A stretch of DNA of 64,000 nucleotides, taken from assembly GCA_963514095.1 (NCBI GenBank), contig OY741280.1, positions 14,020,297 through 14,084,296 on the forward strand, given 5' to 3'. Source of the DNA: Eutrigla gurnardus (taxonomy: Eukaryota > Chordata > Actinopteri > Perciformes > Triglidae). The position numbers and the translations under genes were made by a program. The notes under the pieces were generated by a model that was not told where the DNA came from, searched no databases, and saw only the letters and a program-made list of their open reading frames with translations. This document shows, one piece after another, positions 41,801 through 55,349 of this stretch (position 1 is its first letter; every line of letters starts with the position of its first letter).

Positions 41801-42148
41801 AATACCACCAGCACAACAAAAGCCATGTGACCTGTGAAGCATTAAAGCTGGGAATTATTAAGGGGTGGGGATTACTTAAACAATGTAATGGAGTGTTTCA
41901 GCACATAAATGTATCACGATATTTACTTCCAGAAATATGTGATTCACTGGGCCAGTAAAAGTGAGCCGTGTCTGCCTTGTCGATGAGTGTACATTTGGAA
42001 AACCACAAAAGGCAGTGTTTCACCTGTGGAGAAACTTGTTTGGAGGGTGATGTGACCCCTCTTACAGCTCAAATCACAACAAAAGCCCCTGGAGACAGGC
42101 AGAGAACGTCTGTCTATTTCCTCAAGCCTGCTCCTTTTAAGCAACTGC

Positions 42149-42187
<39 letters not shown>

Positions 42188-42188
42188 A

Positions 42189-42248
<60 letters not shown>

Positions 42249-42258
42249 CACACACACT
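42149..42258. repeat. CA array with two ACAGACAAACAC interruptions
   Basis: CA runs separated by the same ACAGACAAACAC interruption near 42180 and 42239, so the array was probably extended by duplication of a longer unit. Confidence 0.9.
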
Positions 42259-45200
42259 TGTAAGAGATACAAGACATTTACACACGCATGCACTCAAACC
42301 AACGCCTCCTGCTCACTCCCAGTGTTGCATCTCAACATCGACACAAGGCAATACAGTTCCAATCCACCTGGTCGTTTGATGGCTCTCATACTCACACATG
42401 ACAATGCATTGATTTTTATTTTCTTTCCCTCCTCCCCCTCCCTCCTAGCTCTGCTGGGTGCGTAGACGGAGCGGTGTGGAGAAATCCATTAAGCCGACAC
42501 TTCTCGTTTCCATTGACTGACAGGGCTTGACGGGCTCGGGCTTTTGGCCCACCCGCTTGACTGGCAGCTCGACAGTTAAACAAGCCCTCCAGTTGCTATA
42601 ATAGTTTAAAACACTTTCAATTACCCGAGTCAAACAAATCCTGCAGACGAGCGCTCGGGTGCTTCTCTACAAGCAATCCCACACCCCAGCGGGTCCCTTC
42701 TCCGCCTATCGTTTGGTTTTTCTGGATATCCCCCACGCTACGATGAAGAGGAAGAGTTTTTCTGGACAAGACAAGCATGAAGTCAGTGAGGGAAATTGGA
42801 GGGTACAAACTGCCAGGTACTGAGAAGAGGGAGATGATTTTAAGGTTCTCTCTTGGTGTTTCAAAACTCACCACTCTGCTTTGTAGAGATGCGTCAATGC
42901 ATCTTCCTCCCACCTACACTACAGAGCCCGTCTATGTGTTTGTGACGGCAAGATTTATAACATAACTCATTAAACATTAAGTAAATCACTTTTGACCAAC
43001 CTCCTGCCTGCTACTGTGAAAAGCACACAATAACCAGGGGTGGGCAATTTCCACAAATCAATGAAATCTCACAATAATAAGCCAGACTCATAAATCTCTT
43101 GTAAACAAGCACTTCACAGCAGTTTCAGTTGACTCGCAGGTTTAAATGCTCCTTGCATACTGTGCGACGTTAATTGCCAGTAAAAACATGGAAAAGGCAA
43201 TTTTTGCAGGAGATTATGTTAAATCAAGCAGAAAATCATAATATTACATTTGATTGTTTGATAACTCAAACATGAGGAGATTTTATCATCAAGGGTTACT
43301 CCTTTAAACAATTCTACAAGAATATCACATTTGTATTACTTTAAGTACTCATACCACTCTATGAAATGTATTATTAATTTGTCTTGACTTGTGAATTTGC
43401 TCTGCTTTATACATTTAAAGACAGTTTGAGCAATTAACATAACACACTGAGAAAATCATTTTTTTGTAAATAAGATTTACTTTCTTGTTTTTTTCAGGAG
43501 AATTACATGTCTGGGTTTAACATGTTGCTTCATGCGAAAAACAGATATTGGTTAAATTTCTAATTTGTACTGTAAAATACACAGCTAAATTAATGAAGTT
43601 GTAACATCAAGTAAATAACTACAAAGCAAATTAAATTAGCTTAATCGTGAGGCTTTTTAAAAACAGATACTAGACCTGATTATTATAAAAGGGTACAGTA
43701 AGTTTATGGTATTCATTAGTTTGGGTACATATACGATTTTGCAAGATATAGTTTATAATGTAGACAATGTAAAGGAGAATGGTTCACAACACTTGCAATC
43801 AAAAACTTGCAACCAAATTTGAATTGCTAAAGGGAAAAAAATGGAAAATGTTCTCAGAATAATTTAGTCTAAATGTTAATTATGCAAAGAGTGTATTTTG
43901 TTTGGTTATTGGTTGACTTCTGCCATTTGATATGGCCTGAGAGCCCTCGCAGCACACCTTTTCTGGAGGTTCGTTTGTTTATGCATAATTATCTGCCATC
44001 ACCAGCAGCACCGAGGGCTCTTGCTGCAGTAGTAATCTCCCTGTTGCCCCAGAAACACAAGACACACACCAGCAAAACAGTGAAGTCATTCCCTCTCCTT
44101 GAGAATTGTGGAGTCGAGAGGGCGTGAGGTGTGTATAGCGGCGTATGAGGAAAAATCCATTTTCAGATGATGAGACCATTTTATCGATATTTCGGGCTGC
44201 ATATTCGAGTGTGTGATTGCCTGAACGTCGAGCAATCGTAGATGGTCCAAGTTATTATTCACAAATAATTCATTACTCTCATTAAAACGATTCAAGGCTT
44301 TATTGAATCAAGGACTGTGGACTCAACTGGGTAATGTTTTCATGTGTCAATATATCAGCCAGTTAGAAGGTGCCAAAAAAGTAAAACATAATATGGACCT
44401 TATTTGTTTACACATCAACGCAGGGATAAAAAAACGAATTACTCAAACAAAGACACTGAATAAAATGTATCTATCACAGACACATTCACATAGGTGGGAG
44501 ACAGCCCTGTGGCATGGAGGTTTTCATAATGTCTACAAGCTGGATTTATAAGGTATTCAGTATTTCAGTGTTATCCACTTGCATTGCAATACATCAAAAT
44601 ATGTATAGCAATGCAAGTCAAATAAGCTGATTTTTATGTGACATATTCACACAAAATCTGTTTGAGTACCATTTTCTAGAAATACATGCAGTTACATTTA
44701 AGTGTGAAATTCCATATATCAATATTAAAAAGTCATACTAAGGACATTGACCACGTGGTTGCAGCATCCTCTGTTTGAATCCAGTCAGGAAATATACTAA
44801 ATACTGCATTAATGCTTAAAAAAAACAACCTGCGAGTAGCTTTTTGCTCCTGGGAGGAGAAGCAACACAATAGGTTAATTCCTGTAGAGCAGAGCAAATA
44901 AATAAATAAACTGCCATTGCTGAACTTTTGACAATAAAGCATTTTGATTTGCAATCGTCTTTTTCCTCTTTCCAGTGATGTTCTGCTGATTGTTAATTTT
45001 GTTCTGTGGAGAGTCGTTTTGGCAGGCAAGTGCAAAATGGGCAAACAAGCAAATACACCCATTAAACAGTAATTTCTCTCCGAAATTCTCCTACATTTTT
45101 TTTTTTAATAGACTACAGGAATAAACACGTGCAAAGCAATGACTGAAGAATGGCTCCATTCGCAGTTGGGCTAGACAGCAAGCTACAAAGTAATACTATT

Positions 45201-45491
45201 GATTTGTTCCTGTTTATTTTGTTTTAATGCTACCTAATTAGTGCTTCCCAGCTAGCTGTGTCTACCTGCTGAAATGACACAACGTTATGACAGGCAGTAC
45301 TGAGCAGCGACTACGCATGACTTATGTGTTCAAAACACCGTAGCTGCAGGAGACTACACTCACATATGCAAGACCATAAATGTCACTCTGCTCAGTGCAG
45401 TCTGCTAAGACTTACAGGCATTTACCCCTACTAGGGGTGTTAATGGTGGTAAACCCAAAGTACACTGCAGAAGATTGGATCCATGGTAGTT

Positions 45492-45575
45492 GGTGTTACC
45501 AGTGTTACATGGTGTTACATGGTGTTACATGGTGTTACATGGTGTTACATGGTGTTACATGGTGTTACATGGTTT
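45492..45575. repeat. 10-bp minisatellite (GGTGTTACAT)n
   Basis: Six identical GGTGTTACAT units (45511-45570) with diverged copies at the left (45491-45510) and a partial one at the right. Because 10 is not a multiple of three, open frames across it show the same ten-residue pattern in shifted registers. They are not evidence of a gene. Confidence 0.95.
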
Positions 45576-46962
45576 TCAGGCATACAACAATTGCATTCCT
45601 TGGCCACCACCCCCATTGTAGTTTGTCTTTCCCCCCTTATTTTTAATAGAAATAAAATACATTTAGTTATTTTTCAGGTTGGCCTATCACCGTCCATGTT
45701 AATCAAATAAAAACTAAAAAATGCATATAGTAAACATGTTATCAGTATGTAGTCAGGTGATGGAGGCTAGAATAAAAAAAGGGGGTTGGGAGGATATGGC
45801 CATTTTGTCAATGGAGTCTGGGGTATTTGGTGAAAGTGAACAGTCCTTGCCATTGTCACCGACAAGAACGAGCACTTGTGATGTAATGGTTCACTTCACA
45901 CTGATCTTTAACATTACGTATCATATTGTGGACAGACTTAACAAACCATGTCTTCTGACTTTTTACCAATTGTCGTTTCTTCAGCATAATCTTTATCCGT
46001 TTATTGCAACTAAATAAGAAAAATGTTATTGGATTTTGGCGCATAGTGCTGTAGTGAATCAGGCGATATGTGGCTTGCTATTCACACTGAATACAGGTTA
46101 TGAACTCAGACAGGGCGCCATTTGGTTTCGTATCTGGGACTTCGACAGCGTGTACGAAGCAGTACGTGACTATGTGAATAAACACAACTGATCCAATGAC
46201 CAAACTCAGGCGAGTGAACACCCCTTGAGAGCTTGACAGAGTAGTAGCAGGGGGCGGGGCTTAGCAAAGGGTCATTTGATGACTAATGGACATTTAGAAG
46301 ACTTTGTCAAGTCCAACAGCAAGCAGAACAAGATTGTTAGAAGAGTCTTATATCTTCAAATACATAAATGTAGATAAAATGGAAGACAAACACTGCATTT
46401 TAAAGGCTGGAGAAGTTTAAACTTGATTCTTGCTCAATTAAAAGAAAGCTAAATAAATAAATATATATAGCTCTTCAGCTTTAAAATTTGGAAATTGCAG
46501 CTATTTTTCCGCAAGCATGCAACAAAGTAAATTAATAATATCAACATTGTCTAATGAATTCACGAGAACACTGAGAAATGTGTTCATGTGCTCCCATGTG
46601 TCTGATGTTCAGCTGTGCACAGCATGCAGCACACTGTATGTTTTTGTACCAATAAACTCTGATTCTGGAGTAAATGCTAATGAAAGATTATTTTTTAGAT
46701 GGAAATGATTTGTCAGTAAAATGGGGAAAAGTAGGCTGCTTGCACTACAACAGCTTGTTCAAGTTCCAATATGAATATTGATGTAAAAAAAAGAGTACAC
46801 ACTAACATTCAAAATGAGGTTGGGAGTGTGGACATTTGTGTATTATTCCACTATCTTCTCTGTAGTGCCTTTGCTCATTTAGTAATTGTATTATCATTAG
46901 TAAGCAACAAAGGTAGTGTATGTGAACAGAGACTTGTAAGTATAAGCTCTATGGTGACAAAT

Positions 46963-46996
46963 CTCTCTCTCTCTCTCTCCCTCTCTCTCTCTCCTC
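46963..46996. repeat. (CT)n microsatellite
   Basis: CT run with one CCC interruption, continuing into a C-rich stretch. Confidence 0.9.
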
Positions 46997-48933
46997 CCCC
47001 TCAGCCAGGCTCCCTATCCACGTCAATACAAGCAGGCGCCATAGTGCAAACAGCCCAGGACACACCATGTAAAGTGACTCTACAATCCCCCATTCCCAAC
47101 CCCCCTCGGACACTATTCGCCCTGAACAACAACCATTGATTTTTTTTTTTTTCCTGATGAGGATCTAGCCGGCATTTAATCTAACATTGTAGCCCCCCGC
47201 TGTAGGACATGGCTGAGCATGTCATGCTAATCGATTGGTCAGAGCAACCACTGTAGGTTGAGCACTTAACTTTACCTCTCGATGAGAAGTAAGTATCCAT
47301 CTAACTAAATATCTATCCATCTATGAAAAACAGAACATAAAAAACAGACAATTGTGTTTCTTATATGCTTGATTTTTCTCATTTCAAGGGCAGAGGAGAT
47401 GAGGGTTATATTTTGCCTCTCAACCAGATGATAATTTACATTTAGTCACAGCACTGTACATGTTTGACTAAATGGACCATCAAGCCTCTTGAGTAGACTA
47501 TTGTTTACAAAAACCTGACTTGACCGACGGAGCTGTGGTCAAAATGCAGGAGGGTGTCTGCTAAACCCTCTTTAGGCAAGGACACTGATTTTGAATACTG
47601 CCATATGCAAATCGTTGAATGCAATTTGCATTATTAAATATTTCAAGCCAAGGGATTCACTGGCTTCTCAGGGCATGCTGATCACAGACTCATACCCCTC
47701 TGTCAATCATATTTCAACATAATTATGCTTTTAACAATGACCCAGAAATGGGTATAAATTGAATTATTTCCATCTGGGGAAAAATATGTGCACTTGCACA
47801 ACTGCATTTGTGGGGTCTTCAGCTATTATGCAGCTATGAAGCTACAATAACAACTTCCTCATTGCTACAAACACTATCTGCATGGTCAGCTTCAACTACA
47901 ACACATTAAAACTGCATATTAGTCAATATGAAAGCCCTCAGATTCAACAAAAACTGCAAAAGATTTGTTTTAAGATTAAAAAAAGGTGCAGTTTTTCTAC
48001 TCTGTTGGACAATTATTTATTAATCTTCCACGAACGAAACATCACATGAGCTGTGAATAAGACACGGGAAGATAACGAAACAGAGGTAAGATAAATACAC
48101 AACACTATATAGCATCTGTAGAAATAAACTGAACGGACACAAATTATTTATAGGCGATGAAATGCACAAAGTCCAATCAATGCATTGTTTAGCTTATTCT
48201 AGCAATAACCATGTGGTAAGAAACATAAAGAACATGGCAAATGTTTTATCTCATTCTCCGTTTCATCATGCACACCATCTCCATCACCACCTAAATAAAT
48301 AACCAACATATAGACTGCGTCCCTACAGTACATCAAACACAGCCAAGATTATATGTGACAAGGCCGGCAATTAACAATTTCTCTCACTCTGAATTCAAAC
48401 CATAAAAAAGATGATCAAGGCTGGTTGATATCCGAAAGACTATGCATAATTTATGTGGCTGGTACAAAATACCGTTCTGTTGCAGTTCTGTTCATTCACT
48501 TGACTAATTCATTGAAATAAAGCGTCCCAAAGGGATATCCGTGTAATCAAGCCTAATCCCGGATTGATTCGAGAGCAGTTGAAGACAGAAAGCTGGAGAA
48601 ATCTGGGAAAGCTCTCCGTCACAGGAGGGAGACTGCGAGGAGCTGGGTGATCGGAAGAACCAATTCTGAAAGCTCCGGTTTCAAATGAGAGGATAATAAA
48701 ATAGCTCTGGGAAAAACACATTCGACGGTGGACAAATTAATGAAAAGTTATTATCGTTTAATATACACTGGCATGAAATTTGGAGTTTTAAAGCTTCAAA
48801 GTGATTTAGAGCAAAACATCTTGAAGTACTGGTTGGTGTCTTTTTTTTATATCTAAAACCTAAAGATCCTCAGGGCTATTAGTTAACCGTATTCTGTTCA
48901 CATCAGCAATTTACACTTATTTCATTGGGTTGT

Positions 48934-48935
<2 letters not shown>

Positions 48936-48984
<49 letters not shown>
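48936..48984. repeat. (GT)n microsatellite
   Basis: Uninterrupted GT run of about 24 units. Confidence 0.95.
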
Positions 48985-48986
<2 letters not shown>

Positions 48987-51384
48987 TATTTATTCTGGTA
49001 CTACTGAAGCTGTTCACTGTCTCTGGGAGAAAGAAAGCATAAAGAGGAAAGCTGAGATTGCAGGATGGTCCAAACGAAAATACAATAATATCAGGCAAAC
49101 AAAAGTATGTAAACTCTTTCAGTGAACGCAAGAGATAGGAGACACAATGCAAGCAGCTAAAGAAGAAACCATGTTGTTTTTATGTTGGGATATATGTTTC
49201 ATATGTTGGGCGTACACACAGAGGGACTGCGACATAGTGGTGGAGGAGGGAATGCTCAAGCGATGCAGCTTACTGTTACATTCTCACAGTTAAAAAATGC
49301 ATTCACTACTTGCCTCAGGTTATTTATTACAAATTTTTGTATACATTATTTATCTACAAAAACAGTCATATCTTAAATAGACTATCAACCACATGCTTGA
49401 AATCTGTTAACCTGATCCTTAACCACCTTTTCTCTCCATTAGCGTAGCAGTGGGGACAAATTATGGTCCCTGGCTGCGTCTTTGTTGCAATTACCCTCTC
49501 AACACGCTCTCTTCTGCACTCACATGGCTACACAAGGGCTTCATACACGAAAGGACTTCTCGAGGAGCTTCACTGCATCATTATCCTTTCCCACGGACCC
49601 TGCAGCCTCAGCTTGTCCCAGTTTGACGAACACATGGTGGACTGAATGTTCTTCTTTGTCTCCCTCACTGTCACCGCTACCATAAAATAAAAGGCTTTAA
49701 GTAAGGTGATACTGAATTAAAAGAAAGAAAAATTCTTGGTGACAGACACTGATTAACCAAACTACTTTCTCTATTTCAATACACGTTTGCAGGCAGAATA
49801 AAAATGATAGAAAATAAAGTTCTTACTAAAGCCAATTAAAATTTAAATAACTCATAATTTGGCTCATTGTTGTCTTCTTTCTCATCATTAATAAATAAAG
49901 TGTGCTACATCTAAAAGGCATGCACAAACGTTCAGAAACACTTTGTGTTGTTTTATGCTTTCAACTGAGGTTCAGGAAATCGTCACTCATGTATTAAAGG
50001 TCATTAAGCTCCATCTGCTGACGACATACTGTATATGGCCAATACAAATGCAAGGCAAACACACACAGCATACCAAAGAATGCCACATTGGTGCATCATT
50101 AGTTTTACTGGTCTTCTATTCTGGAGAAATTTTAAAGTTGAGCTAAAACGGCATTTCAAGACTATCTGGCTTCCAAATCGTTGCGTACATCATTGTAAAT
50201 ATTAGCCTACTATCTTCTCTATCTCTGTGCTGCTTAAAGTCACAGATTGACTGATGGATAGATGGCATGATATTATTGGTTGAAATTGGTTGGTACTAGC
50301 TAATGTAAACGTGCATCATTTTGTGTTCCAGGAAGAAAACATATTGGATATTGATATACGGTAAACATACAAAGCAATTTCATTTTTTTTTCAGCGTGTG
50401 ATCTAAAGGGTTTAAAGGGCTTTTTTTATTTCAGCTTGACCTAAATGATTTGTATTTAAATTGGGGAAAATATCGACATCATCTATCTTTGATTTAAAAA
50501 TATTTCCTTCATCAAAAATTCCAAGAAAAACGTTTAACAAACGATATAATTTATATTGCATATTTACTTAAACAATACTGATGAAACCTGATATAGTTTG
50601 GCTTACCCCATGCAAGCCTCATTGTATTCCCATCCTCTATACTACTTAAGTCACAATGTGATTGTATGTTTGAAAACTCATTCAGTTATTTATCAATTCT
50701 CATTCGGACATTCAGAGTAAAAGATATTTGTACAATTTGGGAAATATCTATTTGTAATTCAGCCAATTCAAAGAATAACATTTGGAGACTATTAGTCTAA
50801 CCCCAACACTTACAGAGCTGCATGCCGACACTGGCCACGAAAGTTCAGAGGTTTGCTGGCACCATCTACTGATCAAACATGGCCAATACAATAAAATGTA
50901 AAGAGCAAATCACAACACTGAAATTATGAACTCTAAAGGAGGCACTGACCTAAATCTAAAATGAAAACAATATAAATCAAATCTTAAAAAGTGGGGCATA
51001 ACACTTGGCCTGAATATTTTAAATTTCAAATAATACCTCAAAGTGCTGCATGCATTTCTGTTCGACAGAAAACAACATATTCCTGGCCATCATACAGGTT
51101 CACAGGTCAGTTGTCTACTAAACACATTCAGTCAGGCCAAATAAGATTGAGGTCAATAGGTCACATCAACCACTGCATGTATTAGACTTTCAGAATCTAG
51201 CTGTTTGCTGTGGTTCATCAGATACATTTCCAGTTGTCTTAGGTGAAAATGTTTTGTTGCAAAATGACTGAACTTTATTCTATCTTATCATTCCATTAAT
51301 GTATGGTATAGTGCAAGAAACGTGTGCATGCAGGCCGAGTTGCTGAAAACGTTAGAGGTCATCTGGTACCATCTAGTGGCCATG

Positions 51385-51427
51385 TAAGGCAAATAAAATA
51401 TAAGGCAAATAAAATATAAGGCAAAAA
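51385..51427. repeat. 16-bp tandem repeat, about 2.6 copies
   Basis: TAAGGCAAATAAAATA is repeated at 51385 and 51401, with a partial third copy from 51417. Confidence 0.85.
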
Positions 51428-51477
51428 AAATCACACACCCCTTATAGCAAGTGATAAGCAGTCAAATCAGAGCAGCT

Positions 51478-51479
<2 letters not shown>

Positions 51480-51520
<41 letters not shown>
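51480..51520. repeat. (GT)n microsatellite
   Basis: Uninterrupted GT run of about 20 units. Confidence 0.95.
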
Positions 51521-51522
<2 letters not shown>

Positions 51523-52522
51523 AGCGTGCAAAGAAGTACCGAAAAGCCTTTTGAAATACTTTGGCAAATTGTTAAAGGCTCACATGCCCTCTAGCATATC
51601 CTCTAACAGAAACACAACACAGTCCCTGGAGCTCTGTAATCAATCTACGAGTCTCAACAATACTCCAAATCATTCTAATCATTCAAAGAAAAGGTGCCCA
51701 TCCATCTACTTTCTACATTAAAACGTGTGCATGTTCCAACTTCATGTTTAATGTTTAAAAGTGTAAATGTAGTTCAGCCAAGGATATAGATGTGTTATGT
51801 TAATGTTTTATAATTATAGAAAAGTTACATTTTAGAAATGGGACACGTACGTGTCTCAAGGGCTGTGTATAAAAATAATAATGCCTTATTTGACGAACAG
51901 AAGTAGAACTTTGTCTGTTATAACATGATGGCTGTATTCAAAAAAAGAAAAATCGTTGTGAGTGCAATGTGATTATAATTATGAGTAAAAGTTATATGGT
52001 GTGGTATAAATGTAAACTTATTTTAACAGTTTATCATTTACACCAGGATTACATTACCTCCATTAATCTAGAATAAACTGTTTTGGTAAACTTAAATCCA
52101 ACTTCTGGAAGCATCCTTTCTGAAATATGTCACATATGTCAAGTCACTTACAAACCAACCAACAGCAAACACCTCAACCATGCTACTGTATGTGACCACT
52201 TATACTTATTATTACTCATTTTTCATTCACACATTTACATTAAATCGCAGTGCAAGACAGCAGCTAGCTGCTAGCGGTGCTACACCGAGATGTCAGAGAG
52301 GCATTTCACTCTTAGCTAATTTGAGCCATGATTTTATTAAACAATACAAAGACAGCGCAGCACCACGGACGCTGAACACAATTAAAGAAAGTAGCGGTAA
52401 CATCAAAGAAATACAAGCATCAGTGACTGCTAGCATAACTTAGCCAGAAAGAGCTAGAGACCATCATCACAAAACCTGACAACTTCAGCCAACAGCAGAA
52501 AAACATGTAAAACCTGACTCAC

Positions 52523-52850
52523 CATTTTAACGGCTAGTCCACGTGAGAAGTTGCGCCATCCCGTCTGAAGTAACTCGTTTGATAACTTTAATTTCAACTG
52601 TTTGTTATCTGTGGCTACGGTCCGAGGTCACTTTAGCAGCGGCCGTTGGCTCTCACGAGGCAAGGAGGAGAACGTAACTTGTGACGTAACTGCATGGCAA
52701 CACGGAGAGCGACTTTTTACTTAACCTAAAATAAACTATTAAACTGACAGAATCAAGATATTAACTGTCTATACCACTATTATTACTACCAAAGAGTGTA
52801 TCACCCAAACAAAGATGGTGGCCGGAAGTGACATCATAATCACTTTTTTT
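52523..52850 (-). promoter_or_regulatory. possible housekeeping-type promoter and first exon
   Basis: Near 52817-52835 is AAGATGGTGGCCGGAAGTG, a YY1-like site fused to an ETS/GABP site, and near 52683 is a CRE-like TGACGTAA. On the minus strand, CCGTTAAAATG is followed by GTGAGTCAGG, a good splice donor (exon end 52523). The YY1/ETS motif reads on the plus strand, so a divergent promoter is equally possible. No known gene is identified. Confidence 0.35.
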
Positions 52851-54639
52851 TCTGGCATCTCCAAAATGAGCAGTTTTGTTATGACACTTGTTCACAGCAA
52901 TTCAAGCAGAAAATCCAATAAATCACCATAACACCTATTTAGACAACATGATCTTCATCTGCAATATCTCTTGGGGTCATTGTCAAGAAATCATACATGT
53001 TAAAATGCATGTTGATGAAGGTTAAAAGCATCATCAACATGGGAGATTTCATTTTAAACATCAATTTGCATTGATTAATTTAAAGCAGATGTGTATTTCA
53101 TTGGTTTAGGTCAAACTGTGGAATTCTTAATGATTTAAAGAAAGAGTAATTAGACTATATGAAGTGTCAGGAGTCTGTTTTCTTAATTCATGATACATTC
53201 GAAGCATAACGGGAAATTCAGAAATGCTGCATTAAAGATATTAAAAATAAAAGTGAAAAAATAACCCCACAGTGGTTCAGTAGAAATTCTAGCCTCTTAA
53301 TCCCCTGTGTGTGTGTTTTCCTCCATGTTGGAGTGAGGGCAGACTGGACTTTACAGTGACTCATTATCGCCTCTCCAGGTATGAAATGGATATTACAGGA
53401 CAGAATGGGTCAGGGATAGCTGGTTAGCTTTTGATATCTCTAAAACACCACATTATTTAATATAACATCAACTCTTTTGCTTCTTAACATTCATGTGATA
53501 AGTTAATTCTCAAATCCTGTCAACTAAAACCCTGTCCATATCTTACACATTGCACTTCATAACTATTTTATCAACAAACATTTGACTGCTTGGTATTTTT
53601 ATAATGCCACAACGACCAGTGGTCACAAGTTGTGTGTTAATGATGTGTTCATTTCTCACCAGCAAACACGGTATGGACAGGAATGTGCGTGTTTCATAGG
53701 TGGAAGAGAAAAGATGACAGGTATTGAACTGGTTTAATAACTATTACTAATGAGGTATTTTTGAGGAAAAACTAACAGTCACTGGCTCACCTATTTATTT
53801 TTAGTTTTTTATTCAGACAAGGGAGTGCTGAGTTTATTCATGCATTGCCTTCAACCTGTTGGGTTATTTGGGGAGCTGTCAGAGGGGCTCAGAACATTTC
53901 TATCGATAGGAACAGTCATAAGCGCTTTTCATTTCAATAAGATAGTAAGACAGCTATTATGAAAATGTGCCACAGTAAGTATATTTTAAGTCGCAGGCCT
54001 ACATTCTGATGTAATAGTCGTAATGAGATTGTGTGAGATACAAGCAAGTCATCAAATTCTAAGTATCAGCGAGGAAAAAAGGTGAAATACAGCTTTTTCA
54101 TTGCCATCTAAAATGAGTAGCTGGCGGGTCAGTGAATTATTAGTAACTGCTGATGTCTCTTCGGGTCACCTATGGCTGCAATTTAGCTGATATATTCAAA
54201 GTACTCTATTTGAATAAGCTTGACCATCTCATTTCCCAGTGCCTGCCTGAACTAAATGCTCAGGGCTTGTGGGTAACCGTAAAGGTTGATCCGCTCCGTT
54301 TGATCCCCACGGTGTACCAGTTTAATGTGATTCTGTCTATAAATATACAACTTGGATAGCAGTAAGTATCATTGATTCATTCGTGGAGGAGAATGCTTGA
54401 AAATAAATGCAGGCGTGCACTTCCACGCTGTAAAAAGTATCTCTAGGTTTGTATTGTAATAACTCCACACTTTTTTCTATAACCTGCTTCTGTTGCAGAA
54501 AGTAAGGCCAGCCGTCAAAGTGCAATGAAAAAAATAATGTCACATTCCCACTGATAAGGACTTTCACTGTGAATGAATGGAATAAGTTTACAGAGTTCAT
54601 CTCAAGGTGAGACTGCAACACTGTATTTATATATAAATA

Positions 54640-54676
<37 letters not shown>

Positions 54677-54944
54677 TTCGATATACACTTTGTACTCCAA
54701 CTTCGAAACTAGTTTTCCAGTCATAGCTTTTAAATTCCACATTACAAGACTTAAAGATATAATATTTATAATCTCTAGCTTGCACTGCGATGTATATTCC
54801 TCAAAAATGACTGTCTGGTTGTAGAAGTGCAGTATAAGGTTTTGTTCCCCTCTTATAAATCAGTTAAAGCGGTTACAACATATCAGTTTGTAGAAAGTCA
54901 TCTGAAGTAAAAACACAGCAAAGGAAGACACTTTTTTTTTCTTT
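52851..54944. other. gene-free stretch before the csmd3 3' end
   Basis: AT-rich, with a CT/TA microsatellite (54641). At 53270-53400, a segment with TTTCCTCCATGTTGGAGTGA may be an interspersed repeat. No exon was identified. Confidence 0.5.
54641..54676. repeat. compound (CT)n(TA)n microsatellite
   Basis: Five to six CT units run directly into a TA array. Confidence 0.9.
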
Positions 54945-54968
54945 TTTATACAAAAGCAATTAGCCTTT

Positions 54969-54974
54969 TTTAAT
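54969..54974 (-). promoter_or_regulatory. csmd3: candidate distal polyadenylation signal ATTAAA
   Basis: ATTAAA, the commonest variant signal, on the minus strand about 90 bases beyond the distal AATAAA. An A-rich stretch follows within 30 bases. The two signals may be used in tandem as the distal end of the csmd3 transcript. Confidence 0.4.
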
Positions 54975-55062
54975 CTTACATTGCATTGAAAATTTACATA
55001 ATAGATTCATACATTTTACAAATAATTTCATCATAAAAATATATTTCTGTACAAAACACTTT

Positions 55063-55068
55063 TTTATT
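55063..55068 (-). promoter_or_regulatory. csmd3: candidate distal polyadenylation signal AATAAA
   Basis: AATAAA on the minus strand about 4.3 kb after the csmd3 stop, followed by a T-rich, AT-rich stretch (TTTTGTACAG, then ATATATTTTTATG). Cleavage would be expected roughly 10-30 bases further on, near 55.04 kb. Confidence 0.4.
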
Positions 55069-55288
55069 CTATATTTCATCTTTTTTTTTTTCTCAAATGG
55101 TGAATATTTCCAATGTCCCCCGGGCAGGAACAGCTTTAAGTCTTTCAAATCACATGGGTCTTATTGCGGTCAGTCAGTAGGAAAAGCTTGTGGCAAAATA
55201 GACTGAAGCTTAGAAAAAAATGACTTCTGATGAAGGGGAGCGCTGGAGCAGGTGGAGGTGTGTGTGTTTGTGGGTGTGTGCATGTTTG

Positions 55289-55290
<2 letters not shown>

Positions 55291-55349
<59 letters not shown>

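Larger units (their letters stand above)
41801..51384. other. gene-free stretch
   Basis: Holds CA, CT and GT microsatellites, the minisatellite at 45492 and an inverted octamer pair at 47605. Related CCATCTRSTG-type modules recur at 50010, 50860 and 51369. The block 42470-42670 is low in simple repeats. No coding exon is recognisable. Confidence 0.55.

Noticed and set aside
44750..44800. Another tRNA-SINE suggested by GTTTGAATCCAG
   Set aside because: Only a B-box-like word is present, without an A box at the right distance or a SINE body.
45380..45710. Repetitive GVTWCYMVLH protein
   Set aside because: Produced by the 10-bp minisatellite read in shifting frames, with no other coding support.
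52058..52119. Calling the candidate second exon (MLPEVGFKF) as a coding gene
   Set aside because: Only about 19 plus 42 codons, no recognised homologue, and splice signals this good arise by chance in tens of kilobases. It is kept only as a finding.
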